Assembly (NCBI GenBank): GCA_028752905.1
Contig: JAQNBH010000003.1
Location: 33,096,222-33,160,221 of the forward strand
DNA length: 64,000 nt
Direction: 5' to 3'
DNA from: Cladorhizidae sp. MBARI D1340-BT2
Taxonomy: Eukaryota > Porifera > Demospongiae > Poecilosclerida > Cladorhizidae
Below are positions 48,002-61,017 of this stretch, in pieces. The notes below the pieces were generated by a model, which searched no databases, was not told where the DNA came from, and saw only the letters and a list, made by a program, of their open reading frames with translations. The first letter of the stretch is position 1, and each line of letters begins with the position of its first letter. A program made the position numbers and the translations under genes.

Positions 48002-50150
48002 GGTGCCATGAGCTAACTAAGAGGCAACCACATGTCTCCCGTACAGATCTACTCTCTCACTGGTGCCATGAGCTACATCAGAGGCAACCACATGTCTCCA
48101 GTACAGACCTACTCACTAACTGGTGCCATGAGCTAACTCAGAGGCAACCACATGTCTCCCGTACAGACCTACTCTCTCACTGGTGCCATGATCTAACTCA
48201 GAGGCAACGACATGTCTCCCGTACAGACCTACTCTCCCACTGGTGCCATGAGCTAACTCAGAGGCAACCACATGTCTCACGTACAGACCTACTCTCTCAC
48301 TGGCACCATGAGCTAACTCAGAGGCAACCACATGTCTCCCGTACAGACTTACTCTCTCACTGGTGACATGAGCTAACTAAGAGGCAACCACATGTCTCCC
48401 GTACACACCTACTCACTCACTGGTGCCATGAGCTAACTCAGAGGCAACCACATGTCTCCTGTACAGATCTACTCTCTCACTGGTGCCATGAGCTAACTCA
48501 GAGGCAACCACATGTCTCCTGTACAGACCTAGTCACTGGTGCCATGAACTAACTCAGAGGCAACCACGTGTCTCCCATACAGACCTACTCTCTTACTGGT
48601 GCAATGAGCTAACTCAGAGGCAACCACATGTCTCCCGTACAGACCTACTCTCTCACTGGTGCCATGAGCTAACTCAGAGGCAACCACATGCCTCCCATAC
48701 AGATCTACTCTCTCACTGGTGCCATGAGCTAACTCAGAGGCAACCACATGTCTCCCGCACAGACCTACTCTCCCACTGGTGCCATGAGCTAACTCAGAGG
48801 CAACCACATGTCTCCCGTACAGACCTACTCTCCCACTGGTGCCATGAGCTAACTTAGAGACAACCACATGTCTCCCGTTCAGACCTACTCTCTCAGTGGT
48901 GCCATGAGCTAACTCAGAGGCAAACACATGTCTCCCGTACAGACCTACTCTCTCACTGGTGCCATGAGCTAACTCAGAGGCAACCACATGTCTCCTGTAC
49001 AGACCTACTCTCTCACTGGTGCCATGAGTAAATTCAGAGGCAACCACATGTCTCCTGTACAGACCTGTACTCTCTCACTGATACCATGAGCTAACTCAGA
49101 GGCAACCACATGTCTCCCGTACAGACCTACTCACGGGTGCCATGAGCTAACTCAGAGGCAACTACGTGTCTCCCATTCAGACCTACTCTCTCACTGGTGC
49201 CATGAGCTAACTCAGAGGCAACGACATGTCTCCCGTACAGACCTACTCTCTCACTGGTGCCATGAGAGGCAACCACATGTCTCCTGTACCGACCTATGTA
49301 CTCTCTCACTGGTGCCATGAGCTAACTCAGAGGCAACCACATGTCTCCCGTACAGACCTACTCTCTCACTGGTGCCATGAGCTAACTCAGAGGCAACCAC
49401 ATGTCTCCCGTACAGACCTACTCTCTCACTGGTGCCATGAGCTAACTCATAGGCAACCACATGTCTCCCGTACAGCCCTACTCTCTCACTGGTGCTATGA
49501 TCTAACTCAGAGGCAACAACATGTCTCCCGTACAGAGCTACTCTCACATTGGTGCCATGAGCTAACTCAGAGGCAACCACATGTCTCCCGTACAGACCTA
49601 CTCTCTCACTGGTGCCATGAGCTAACTCAGAGGCAACCATATGTCTCCCGTACAGACCTACTCTCTCACTGGTGCCATGAGCTAACTAAGAGGCAACCAC
49701 ATGTCTCCCGTACAGACCTACTCTCTCACAGGTGCCATTAGCTAACCCAGAGACAATCACATGTCTCCTGTACAGATCTACTCTCTCACTGGTGCCATGA
49801 GATAACTCAGAGGCAACCACATGTCTCCCGCACAGACCTACTCTCCCATTGGTGCCATGAGCTAACTCAGAGGCAACCACATGTCTCCCATACAGACCTA
49901 CTCTCCCACTGGTGCCATGAGCTAACTCAGAGACAACCACATGTCTCCCGTTCAGACCTACTCTCTCACTGGTGCTATGAGCTAACTCAGAGGCAACCAC
50001 ATGTCTCCCGTACAGACCTACTCTCTCACTGGTGCCATGAGCTAACTCAGAGGCAACCAGATGTCTCCCGTACAGACCTACTCTCTCTCTGGTGCCATGA
50101 ACTAACTCAGAGGCAACCACATGTCTCCCGTACAGACCTACTCTCCCACT
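48002..50150 (+). repeat. 2,269-bp tandem HOR, copy 2 (two units shorter)
   Basis: Offsets from copy 1 fall from 2,269 bp (56-mer 46,213 to 48,482) to 2,209 bp (62-mer, 56-mer and 55-mer at 49,018, 49,080, 49,256) to 2,149 bp (ATTAG unit 47,582 to 49,731). Each step is the loss of one 60-bp unit in this copy. Confidence 0.9.
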
Positions 50151-51173
50151 GGTGCCATGAGCTAACTCAGAGACAACCACATGTCTCCCTTACAGACTTA
50201 TTCTCTCACTGGTGCCATGAGCTAACTAAGAGGCAACCACATGTCTCCCGTACAGACCTATTCTCTCACTGGTGCCATGAGCTAACTCAGAGGAAACCAC
50301 ATGTCTCCTGTACAGACCTACTCTCTCACTGGTGCCATGAGCTAACTCAGAGGCAACCACATGTCTCCCGTACAGAGCTACTCTCTCACTGGTGCCATGA
50401 GCTAACTTAGAGGCAACCACATGTCTCCCATACAGACCAACTCTCTCACTGGTGCCATGAGCTAACTCAGAAGCAACCACATGTCTCCCGTACAGACCTA
50501 CTCTCCCACTGGTGCCATGAGCTAACTCAGAGGCAACAACATGTCTCCCGTACAGACCTACAACTCTCTCACTGGTGCCATGAGCTAACTCAGAGGCAAC
50601 CACATGCCTCCCGTACAGACCTACTCTCTCACTGGTGCCATGAGCTAACTCAGAGGCAACCAGATGTCTCCCGTACAGACCTACTCTATCTCTGGTGCCA
50701 TGAACTAACTCAGAGGCAACCACATGTCTCCCGTACAGACCTATTCTCCCACTGGTGCCATGAGCTAACTCAGAGACAACCACATGTCTCCCTTACAGAC
50801 TTATTCTCTCACTGGTGCCATGAGCTAACTAAGAGGCAACCACATGTCTCCCGTACAGACCTATTCTCTCACTGGTGCCATGAGCTAACTCAGAGGAAAC
50901 CACATGTCTCCTGTACAGACCTACTCTCTCACTGGTGCCATGAGCTAACTCAGAGGCAACCACATGTCTCCCGTACAGAGCTACTCTCTCACTGGTGCCA
51001 TGAGCTAACTTAGAGGCAAACACATGTCTCCCATACAGACCTACTCTCTCACTGGTGCAATGAGCTAACTCAGAGGCAACTACATGTCTCCCGTACAGAC
51101 CTACTCTCTCACTGGTGCCATGAGCTAACTCAGAGGCAACCACATGCCTCCCGTACAGACCTACTCTCTCACT
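50151..51173 (+). repeat. Regular units with a 63-bp unit; pairs with 41.5-42.5 kb
   Basis: 63-bp unit at 50,511, 8,662 bp after 41,849. Contains CCCTTACAGACTTATT, GAGGAAACC and CAGAGCTAC units in the same order as 20.0-20.6, 34.1-34.7 and 41.6-42.1 kb. Confidence 0.83.
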
Positions 51174-52193
51174 GGTGCCATGAGCTAACTCAGAGGCAAC
51201 CACATGTCTCCCGCACAGACCTACTCTCCCACTGGTGCCATGAGCTAACTCAGAGGCAATCACATGTCTCCCGTACAGACCTACTCTCCCACTGGTGCCA
51301 TGAGCTAACTTAGAGACAACCACATGTCTCCCGTTCAGACCTACTCTCTCACTGGTGCCATGAGCTAACTCAGAGGCAAGCACATGTCTCCCGTACAGAC
51401 CTACTCTCTCAGTGGTGCCATGAGCTATCTCAGAGGCAACCACATGTCTCCCGTACAGACCTACTCTCTCACTTGTGCCATGAGCTAACTCAGAGGCAAC
51501 CACATGTCTCCCGTACAGAACTACTCTCTCACTGGTGCCATGAGCTAACTCAGAGGCAACCACATGTCTCCCGTACAGACCTACTCTCTCACTGGTGCCA
51601 TGAGCTACCTCATAGGCAACCACATGTCTCCCGTACAGACCTACTCTCTCACTGGTGCTATGATCTAACTCAGAGGCAACCACATGTCTCCCGTACAGAC
51701 CTACTCTCTCATTGGTGCCATGAGCTAATTCAGAGGCAACCACATGTCTCCCGTACAGACCTACTCTCTCACTGGTGCCATGAGCTAACTCAGAGGCAAC
51801 CACATGTCTCCCGTACAGACCTACTCTCTCACTGGCGCCATGAGCTAACTCAGAGGCAACCACATTTCTCCCGTACAGACCTACTCTCTCACTGGTGCCA
51901 TGAGCTAACTAAGAGGCAACCACATGTCTCCCGTACAGACCTATTCTCTCACTGGTGCCATTAGCTAACTCAGAGGCAACCACATGTCTCCCATACAGAC
52001 CTACTCTCCCACTGGTGCCATGAGCTAACTCAGAGACAACCACATATCTCCCGTACAGACCTATTCTCTCACTGGTGCCATGAGCTAACTCAGAGGAAAC
52101 CACATGTCTCCTGTACAGACCTACTCTCTCACTGGTGCCATGAGCTAACTCAGAGGCAACCACATGTCTCCCATACAGACCTACTCTCTCACT
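51174..52193 (+). repeat. 1,020-bp (17-unit) tandem duplication, copy 1
   Basis: Units from CCCGCACAG (51,174) through CACTTGTGCC (near 51,474) and GGCGCC (51,834) to CTAACTAAGAGG (51,894) recur 1,020 bp later. A hybrid unit at 51,954 joins GGTGCCATTAGC to an ordinary CTCAGAGG end, which marks a recombination junction. Boundaries are approximate to about one unit. Confidence 0.8.
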
Positions 52194-52973
52194 GGTGCTA
52201 TGAGCTAACTCAGAGACAAACACATGTCTCCCGCACAGACCTACTCTCCCACTGGTGCCATGAGCTAACTCAGAGGCAACCACATGTCTCCCGTACAGAC
52301 CTACTCTCCCACTGGTGCCATGAGCTAACTTAGAGACAACCACATGTCTCCCGTTCAGACCTACTCTCTCACTGGTGCCATGAGCTAACTCAGAGGCAAC
52401 CACATGTCTCCCGTACAGACCTACTCTCTCAGTGGTGCCATGAGCTATCTCAGAGGCAACCACATGTCTCCCGTACAGACCTACTCTCTCACTTGTGCCA
52501 TGAGCTAACTCAGAGGCAACCACATGTCTCCCGTACAGACCTACTCTTTCACTGGTGCCATGAGCTAACTCAGAGGCAACCACATGTCTCCCGTACAGAC
52601 CTACTCTCTCACTGGTGCCATGAGCTAACTCATAGGCAACCACATGTCTCCCGTACAGACCTACTCTCTCACTGGTGCTATGATCTAACTCAGAGGCAAC
52701 CACATGTCTCCCGTACAGACCTACTCTCTCATTGGTGCCATGAGCTAACTCAGAGGCAACTACATGTCTCCCGTAGAGACCTACTCTCTCACTGGCGCCA
52801 TGAGCTAACTCAGAGGCAACCACATGTCTCCCGTACAGACCTACTCTCTCACTGGCGCCATGAGCTAACTCAGAGGCAACCACATGTCTCCCGTACAGAC
52901 CTACTCTCTCACTGGTGCCATGAGCTAACTAAGAGGCAACCACATATCTCCCGTACAGACCTACTCTCTCACT
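52194..52973 (+). repeat. 1,020-bp tandem duplication, copy 2 (partial)
   Basis: Matches 51,174-51,953 with offset 1,020 bp (GGCGCC at 52,854, CTAACTAAGAGG at 52,914). It carries an extra GGCGCC unit at 52,794 directly before the 52,854 one. This insertion largely explains why the 41.5-45.6 kb to 50.2-55.4 kb pairing shifts from 8,662 to 9,801 bp. Confidence 0.8.
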
Positions 52974-55474
52974 GGTGCCATTAGCTAACCCAGAGACAAT
53001 CACATGTCTCCTGTACAGATCTACTCTCTCACTGGTGCCATGAGATAACTCAGAGGCAAACACATGTCTCCCGCACAGACCTACTCTCCCACTGGTGCCA
53101 TGAGCTAACTCAGAGGCAACCACATGTCTCCCATACAGACCTACTCTCCCACTGGTGCCATGAGCTAACTCAGAGACAACCACATGTCTCCCGTTCAGAC
53201 CTACTCTCTCACTGGTGCCATGAGCTAACTCAGAGGCAACCACATGTCTCCCGTACAGACCTACTCTCTCACTGGTGCCATGAGCTAACTCAGAGGCAAC
53301 CAGATATCTCCTGTACAGACCTACTCTCTCTCTGGTGCCATGAACTAACTCAGAGGCAACCACATGTCTCCCATACAGACCTACTCTCCCACTGGTGCCA
53401 TGAGCTAACACAGAGACAACCACATGTCTCCCTTACAGACTTATTCTCTCACTGGTGCCATGAGCTAACTAAGAGGCAACTACATTTCTCCCGTACAGAC
53501 CTATTCTCTCACTGGTGCCATGAGCTAACTCAGAGGAAACCACATGTCTCCTGTACAGACCTACTCTCTCACTGGTGCCATGAGCTAACTCAGAGGCAAC
53601 CACATGTCTCCCGTACAGAGCTACTCTCTCACTGGTGCCATGAGCTAACTTAGAGGCAACCACATGTCTCCCATACAGACCTACTCTCTCACTGGTGCCA
53701 TGTGCTAACTCAGAAGCAACCACATGTCTCCCGTACAGACCTACTCTCCCACTGGTGCCATGAGCTAACTCAGAGGCAACCACATGTCTCCCGTACAGAC
53801 CTACAACTCTCTCACTGGTGCCATGAGCTAACTCAGAGGCAACCACATGCCTCCCGTACAGACCTACTCTCTCAATGGTGCCATGAGCTAACTCAGAGGC
53901 AACCACATGTCTCCCGCACAGACCTACTCTCTCACTGGTGCCATGAGCTAACTCAGAGGCAACCACATGTCTCCCGTACAGACCTACTCTCCCACTGGTA
54001 CCATGAGCTACTTAGAGACAACCACATGTCTCCCGTTCAGACCTACTCTCTCACTGGTGCCATGAGCTAACTCAGAGGCAACCACATGTCTCCCGTACAG
54101 ACCTACTCTCTCAGTGGTGCCATGAGCTAACTCAGAGGCAACCACATGTCTCCCGAACAGACCTACTCTCTCACTGGTGCCATGAGCTAACTCAGAGGCA
54201 ACCACATGTCTCCTGTACAGACCTACTCTCTCACTGGTGCCATGAGCAAATTCAGAGGCAAGCCCATGTCTCCTGTACAGACCTACTCTCTCACTGATAC
54301 CATGAGCTAACTCAGAGGCAACCACATGTCTCCCATACAGACCTACTCACTGGTGCCATGAGCTAACTCAGAGGCAACCACATGTCTCCCGTACAGACCT
54401 ACTCTCTCACTGGTGCCATGAGAGGCAACCACATGTCTCCCGTACAGACCTACTCTCTCACTGGTGCCATGAGCTAACTCAGAGGCAACCACATGTGTCC
54501 CGTAAGGTCTACTCTCTCACTGGTGCCATGACCTAACTCAGAGGCAACCACATGTCTCCCGTACAGACCTACTCTCTCACTGGTGCCATGAGCTAACTTA
54601 GAGGCAACCACATGTCTCCCGTACAGACCTACTCTCTCACTGGTGCCTTGAGCTAATTCAGAGGTAACAACATGTCTCCCGTACAGACCTACTCTCTCAC
54701 TGGTGCCATGAGCTAACTCAGAGGCAACCACATGTCTCCCGTACAGACCTACTCTCTCACTGGTGCCATGAGCTAACTCAGAGGCAACCGCATGACTCCT
54801 GTACAGACCTACTCTCTCACTGGTGCCATGAGCAAATTCAGTGGTTACCACATGTCTCCTCTACAGACCTGTACTCTCTCACTGATACCATGAGCTAACT
54901 CAGAGGCAACCACATGTCACCCGTACAGACCTACTCACTGGTGCCATGACCTAACTCAGAGGCAACTACGTGTCTCCCGTACAGACCTACTCTCTCACTG
55001 GTGCCATGAGCTAACTCAGAGGCAACCACATGTCTCCCGTATAGACCTACTCTCTCACTGGTGCCTTGATCTAACTCAGAAGCAACCACATGTCTCCCGT
55101 ACAGACCTACTCTCTCAATGGTGCCATGAGCTAACTCAGAGGCAACCACATGTCTCCCGTACAGACCTACTCTCTCACTGGTGCCATGAGAGGCAACCAC
55201 ATGTCTCCCGTACAGACCTATGTACTCTCTCACTGGTGCCATGAGCTAACTCAGAGGCAACCACATGTCTCCTGTACAGACCTACTCTCTCACTGGTGCC
55301 ATGAGCTAACTTAGAGGCAACCACATGTCTCCTGTACAGACCTACTCTCTCACTGGTACCATGAGCTAACTCAGAGGCAACCACATGTCTCCCGTAAGGC
55401 CTACTCTCTCACTGGTGCCATGAGCTAACTCAGAGGCAACCACATGTCTCCCGTACAGACCTACTCTCTCACCT
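52974..55474 (+). repeat. Second copy of the 43.2-45.6 kb block
   Basis: ATTAG unit (52,974), then 63, 59, 56, 51, 59, 62, 56, 55 and 59-bp units at 53,754, 53,997, 54,296, 54,412, 54,463, 54,822, 54,884, 55,180 and 55,355, each 9,801 bp after its partner. It ends with a 61-bp unit (55,414, CTCACCTGG) that has no partner at 45,613. Confidence 0.92.
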
Positions 55475-55950
55475 GGTGCCATGAGCTAACTCAGAGGCAA
55501 CCACATGTCTCCCGTACAGACCTATTCTCTCACTGGTGCCATGAGCTAACTCAGAGGCAACCACATGTCTCCCGTACAGATCTACTCTCTCACTGGTGCC
55601 ATGAGCTACCTCAGAGGCAACGACATGTCTCCCGTACAGACCTACTCTCCCACTGGTGCCATGAGCTAACTCAGAGGCAACCACATGTCTCACGTACAGA
55701 CCTACTCTCTCACTGGCGCCATGAGCTAACTCAGAGGCAACCACATGTCTCCCGTACAGACTTACTCTCTCACTGGTGACATGAGCTAACTAATAGGCAA
55801 CCACATGTCTCCCGTACACACCTACTCACTCACTGGTGCCATGAGCTAACTCAGAGGCAACCACATGTCTCCTGTACAGATCTACTCTCTCACTGGTGCC
55901 ATGAGCTAACTCAGAGGCAACCACATGTCTCCTGTACAGACCTAGTCACT
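55475..55950 (+). repeat. Seven regular units and a 56-bp unit
   Basis: Resembles 45.7-46.3 kb but is shorter by two units. The CCTAGTCACT 56-bp unit at 55,895 is followed by a CACGTG unit at 55,978-55,983. Confidence 0.85.
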
Positions 55951-56663
55951 GGTGCCATGAACTAACTCAGAGGCAACCACGTGTCTCCCATACAGACCTA
56001 CTCTCTTACTGGTGCCATGAGCTAACTCAGAGGCAACCAGATGTCTCCCGTACAGACCTACTCTCCCACTGGTGCCATGAGCTAACTTAGAGACAACCAC
56101 ATGTCTCCCGTTCAGACCTACTCTCTCACTGGTGCCATGAGCTAACTCAGAGGCAACCACATGTCTCCCGTACAGACCTACTCTCTCAGTGGTGCCATGA
56201 GCTAACTCAGAGGCAACCGCATGTCTCCTGTACAGACCTACTCTCTCACTGGTGCCATGAGCAAATTCAGTGGTTACCACATGTCTCCTCTACAGACCTG
56301 TACTCTCTCACTGATACCATGAGCTAACTCAGAGGCAACCACATGTCTCCCGTACAGACCTACTCACTGGTGCCATGAGCTAACTCAGAGGCAACTACGT
56401 GTCTCCCGTACAGACCTACTCTCTCACTGGTGCCATGAGCTAACTCAGAGGCAACCACATGTCTCCCGTACAGACCTACTCTCTCACTGGTGCCATGATC
56501 TAACTCAGAGGCAACCACATGTCTCCCGTACAGACCTACTCTCTCAATGTTGCCATGAGCTAACTCAGAGGCAACCACATGTCTCCCGTACAGACCTACT
56601 CTCTCACTGGTGCCATGAGAGGCAACCACATGTCTCCCGTACAGACCTATGTACTCTCTCACT
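55951..56663 (+). repeat. 713-bp tandem duplication, copy 1
   Basis: Starts with a CACGTG unit, then a 62-bp (56,251), 56-bp (56,313) and 55-bp unit (56,609). The next copy starts immediately after the 55-bp unit. Confidence 0.88.
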
Positions 56664-57316
56664 GGTGCCATGAGCTAACTCAGAGGCAACCACGTGTCTC
56701 CCATACAGACCTACTCTCTTACTGGTGCCATGAGCTAACTCAGAGGCAACCACATGTCTCCCGTACAGACCTACTCTCCCACTGGTGCCATGAGCTAACT
56801 TAGAGACAACCACATGTCTCCCGTTCAGACCTACTCTCTCACTGGTGCCATGAGCTAACTCAGAGGCAACCACATGTCTCCCGTACAGACCTACTCTCTC
56901 AGTGGTGCCATGAGCTAACTCAGAGGCAACCGCATGTCTCCTGTACAGACCTATTCTCTCACTGGTGCAATGAGCAAATTCAGTGGTTACCACATGTCTC
57001 CTCTACAGACCTGTACTCTCTCACTGATACCATGAGCTAACTCAGAGGCAACCACATGTCTCCCGTACAGACCTACTCACTGGTGCCATGAGCTAACTCA
57101 GAGGCAACTACGTGTCTCCCGTACAGACCTACTCTCTCACTGGTGCCATGAGCTAACTCAGAGGCAACCACATGTCTCCCGTACAGACCTACTCTCTCAC
57201 TGGTGCCATGATCTAACTCAGAGGCAACCACATGTCTCCCGTACAGACCTACTCTCTCAATGGTGCCATGAGAGGCAACCACATGTCTCCCGTACAGACC
57301 TATGTACTCTCTCACT
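56664..57316 (+). repeat. 713-bp tandem duplication, copy 2 (one unit shorter)
   Basis: CACGTG at 56,691-56,696, 62-bp (56,964) and 56-bp (57,026) units are each 713 bp after their partners. The 55-bp unit (57,262) is 653 bp after its partner, so one 60-bp unit is missing. The CACGTG unit here follows a 55-bp unit instead of the usual 56-bp one, which marks the exchange point. Confidence 0.88.
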
Positions 57317-58272
57317 GGTGCCATGAGCTAACTCAGAGGCAACCACATGTCTCCCGTACAGATCTACTCTCTCACTGGTGCCATGAGCTACCTCAGAGGC
57401 AACCACATGTCTCCAGTACAGACCTACTCTCTAACTGGTACCATGAGCTAACTCAGAGGCAACCACATGTCTCCCGTACAGACCTACTCTCTCACTGGTG
57501 CCATGATCTAACTAAGAGGCAACGACATGTCTCCCGTACAGACCTACTCTCCCACTGGTGCTATGAGCTAACTCAGAGGCAACCACATGTCTCACGTACA
57601 GACCTACTCTCTCACTGGCGCCATGAGCTAACTCAGAGGCAACCACATGTCTCCCGTACAGACTTACTCTCTCACTGGTGACATGAGCTAACTAAGAGGC
57701 AACCACATGTCTCCCGTACACACCTACTCACTCACTGGTGCCATGAGCTAACTCAGAGGCAACCACATGTCTCCTGTACAGATCTACTCTCTCACTGGTG
57801 CCATGAGCTAACTCAGAGGCAACCACATGTCTCCTGTACAGACCTAGTCACTGGTGCCATGAACTAACTCAGAGGCAACCACGTGTCTCCCATACAGTCC
57901 TACTCTCTTACTGGTGCAATGAGCTAACTCAGAGGCAACCACATGTCTCCCGTACAGACCTACTCTCTCACTGGTGCCATGAGCTAACTCAGAGGCAACC
58001 ACATGCCTCCCGTACAGATCTACTCTCTCACTGGTGCCATGAGCTAACTCAGAGGCAACCACATGTCTCCCGCACAGACCTACTCTCCCACTGGTGCCAT
58101 GAGCTAACTCAGAGACAACCACATGTCTCCCGTTCAGACCTACTCTCTCACTGGTACCATGAGCTAACTCAGAGGCAACCACATGTCTCCCGTACAGACC
58201 TACTCTCTCACTGGTGCCATGAGCTAACTCAGAGGCAACCACATGTCTCCTGTACAGACCTACTCTCTCACT
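57317..58272 (+). repeat. Eight regular units, a 56-bp unit and seven regular units
   Basis: The CCTAGTCACT 56-bp unit at 57,797 is followed by CACGTG at 57,880-57,885. The stretch runs into the first 2.7-kb HOR copy at 58,273 and resembles 55.5-56.2 and 59.3-59.8 kb. Confidence 0.83.
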
Positions 58273-61017
58273 GGTGCCATGAGCAAATTCAGAGGCAACC
58301 ACATGTCTCCTGTACAGACCTGTACTCTCTCACTGATACCATGAGCTAACTCAGAGGCAACCACATGTCTCCCGTACAGACCTACTCACGGGTGCCATGA
58401 GCTAACTCAGAGGCAACTACGTGTCTCCCATTCAGACCTACTCTCTCACTGGTGCCATGAGCTAACTCAGAGGCAACCACATGTCTCCCGTACAGACCTA
58501 CTCTCTCACTGGTGCCATGAGAGGCAACCACATGTCTCCTGTACAGACCTATGTACTCTCTCACTGGTGCCATGAGCTAACTCAGAGGCAACCACATGTC
58601 TCCTGTACAGACCTACTCTCTCACTGGTGCCATGAACTAACTCAGAGGCAACAACATGTCTCCTGTACAGACCTACTCTCTCACTGGTACCATGAGCTAA
58701 CTCAGAGGCAACCACATGTCTTCCGTAAGGCCTACTCTCTCACTGGTGCCATGAGCTAACTCAGAGGCAATCACATGTCTCCCGTACAGACCTACTCTCT
58801 CACTGGTGCCATGAGCTAACTCAGAGGCAACCACAAGTCTCCTGTACAGACCTACTCTCTCACTGGTGCCATGAGCTAACTAAGAGGCAACCACATGTCT
58901 CCCGTACAGACCTACTCTCTCACTGGTGCCATGAGCTACCTCAGAGGCAACCACATGTCTCCCGTATAGACCTACTCTCTCACTGGTGCCATGAGCTAAC
59001 ACAGAGTCAACCACATGTCTCCCGTACAGACCTACTCTCTCACTGGTGCCATGCGCTAACTCAGAGGCAACCACATGTCTCCTGTACAGACCTACTCTCT
59101 CACTGGTGCCATGAGCAAATTCAGAGGCAACTACATGTCTCCTGTACAGACCTGTACTCTCTCACTGATACCATGAGCTAACTCAGAGGCAACCACATGT
59201 CTCCCGTACAGACCTACTCACGGGTGCCATGAGCTAACTCAGAGGCAACTACGTGTCTCCCATTCAGACCTACTCTCTAACTGGTGCCATGAGCTAACTC
59301 AGAGGCAACCACATGTCTCCCGTACAGATCTACTCTCTCACTGGTGCCATGAGCTACCTCAGAGGCAACCACATGTCTCCAGTACAGACCTACTCTCTAA
59401 CTGGTGCCATGAGCTAACTCAGAGGCAACCACATGTCTCCCGTACAGACCTACTCTCTCACTGGTGCCATGATCTAACTCAGAGGCAATGACATGTCTCC
59501 CGTACAGACCTACTCTCCCACTGGTGCCATGAGCTAACTCAGAGGCAACCACATGTCTCATGTACAGACCTACTCTCTCACTGGCGCCATGAGCTAACTC
59601 AGAGGCAACCACATGTCTCCCGTACAGACTTACTCTCTCACTGGTGACATGAGCTAACTAAGAGGCAACCACATGTCTCCCGTACACACCTACTCACACA
59701 CTGGTGCCATGAGCTAACTCAGAGGCAACCACATGTCTCCTGTACAGATCTACTCTCTCACTGGTGCCATGAGCTAACTCAGAGGCAACCACATGTCTCC
59801 TGTACAGACCTAGTCACTGGTGCCATGAACTAACTCAGAGGCAACCACGTGTCTCCCATACAGACCTACTCTCTTACTGGTGCCATGAGCTAACTCAGAG
59901 GCAACCACATGTCTCCTGTACAGACCTACTCTCTCACTGGTGCCATGAACTAACTCAGAGGCAACAACATGTCTCCTGTACAGACCTACTCTCTCACTGG
60001 TACCATGAGCTAACTCAGAGGCAACCACATGTCTCCCGTAAGGCCTACTCTCTCACTGGTGCCATGAGCTAACTCAGAGGCAATCACATGTCTCCCGTAC
60101 AGACCTACTCTCTCACTGGTGTCATGAGCTAATTCAGAGGCAACCACATGTCTCCTGTAGAGACCTACTCTCTCACTGGTGCCATGAGCTAACTAAGAGG
60201 CAACCACATGTCTCCCGTACAGACCTACTCTCTCACTGGTGCCATGAGCTACCTCAGAGGCAACCACATGTCTCCCGTATAGACCTACTCTCTCACTGGT
60301 GCCATGAGCTAACTCAGAGGCAACCACATGTCTCCCGTACAGACCTACTCTCTCACTGGTGCCATGCGCTAACTCAGAGGCAACCACATGTCTCCCGTAC
60401 AGACCTATGTACTCTCTCACTGGTGCCATGAGCTAACTCAGAGGCAACCACATGTCTCCCGTACAGACCTACTCTCTCACTGGTGCCATGTGCTAACTCA
60501 GAGGCAACCACATGTCTCCCGTACAGACCTACTCTCTCACTGGTGCCATGAGCTAACTCAGAGGCAACCACATGTCTCCTGTACAGACCTAGTCACTGGT
60601 GCCATGAACTAACTCAGAGGCAACCATGTGTCTCCCATACAGACCTACTCTCTTACTGGTGCAATGAGCTAACTCAGAGGCAACCACATGTCTCCCGTAC
60701 AGATCTACTCTCTCACTGGTGCCATGAGCTAACTCAGAGGCAACCACATGCCTCCCGTACAGATCTACTCTCTCACTGGTGCCATGAGCTAACTCAGAGA
60801 CAACCACATGTCTCCCGTTCAGACCTACTCTCTCACTGGTGCCATGAGCTAACTCAGAAGCAACCACATGTCTCCCGTACAGACCTACTCTCTCAGTGGT
60901 GCCATGAGCTAACTCAGAGGCAACCACATGTCTCCCGTACAGACCTACTCTCTCACTGGTGCCATGAGCTAACTCAGAGGCAACCACATGTCTCCTGTAC
61001 AGACCTACTCTCTCACT
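58273..61017 (+). repeat. 2.7-kb HOR, copy 1 (2,745 bp)
   Basis: Length-variant order: 62 (58,273), 56 (58,335), 55 (58,511), 59 (58,686), 62 (59,105), 56 (59,167), 56 (59,763), 59 (59,999), 64 (60,358), 56 (60,542), then 62 at 61,018. It contains CCCGTATAGACC units seen nowhere else except in its partner and at about 55,041. Confidence 0.9.
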
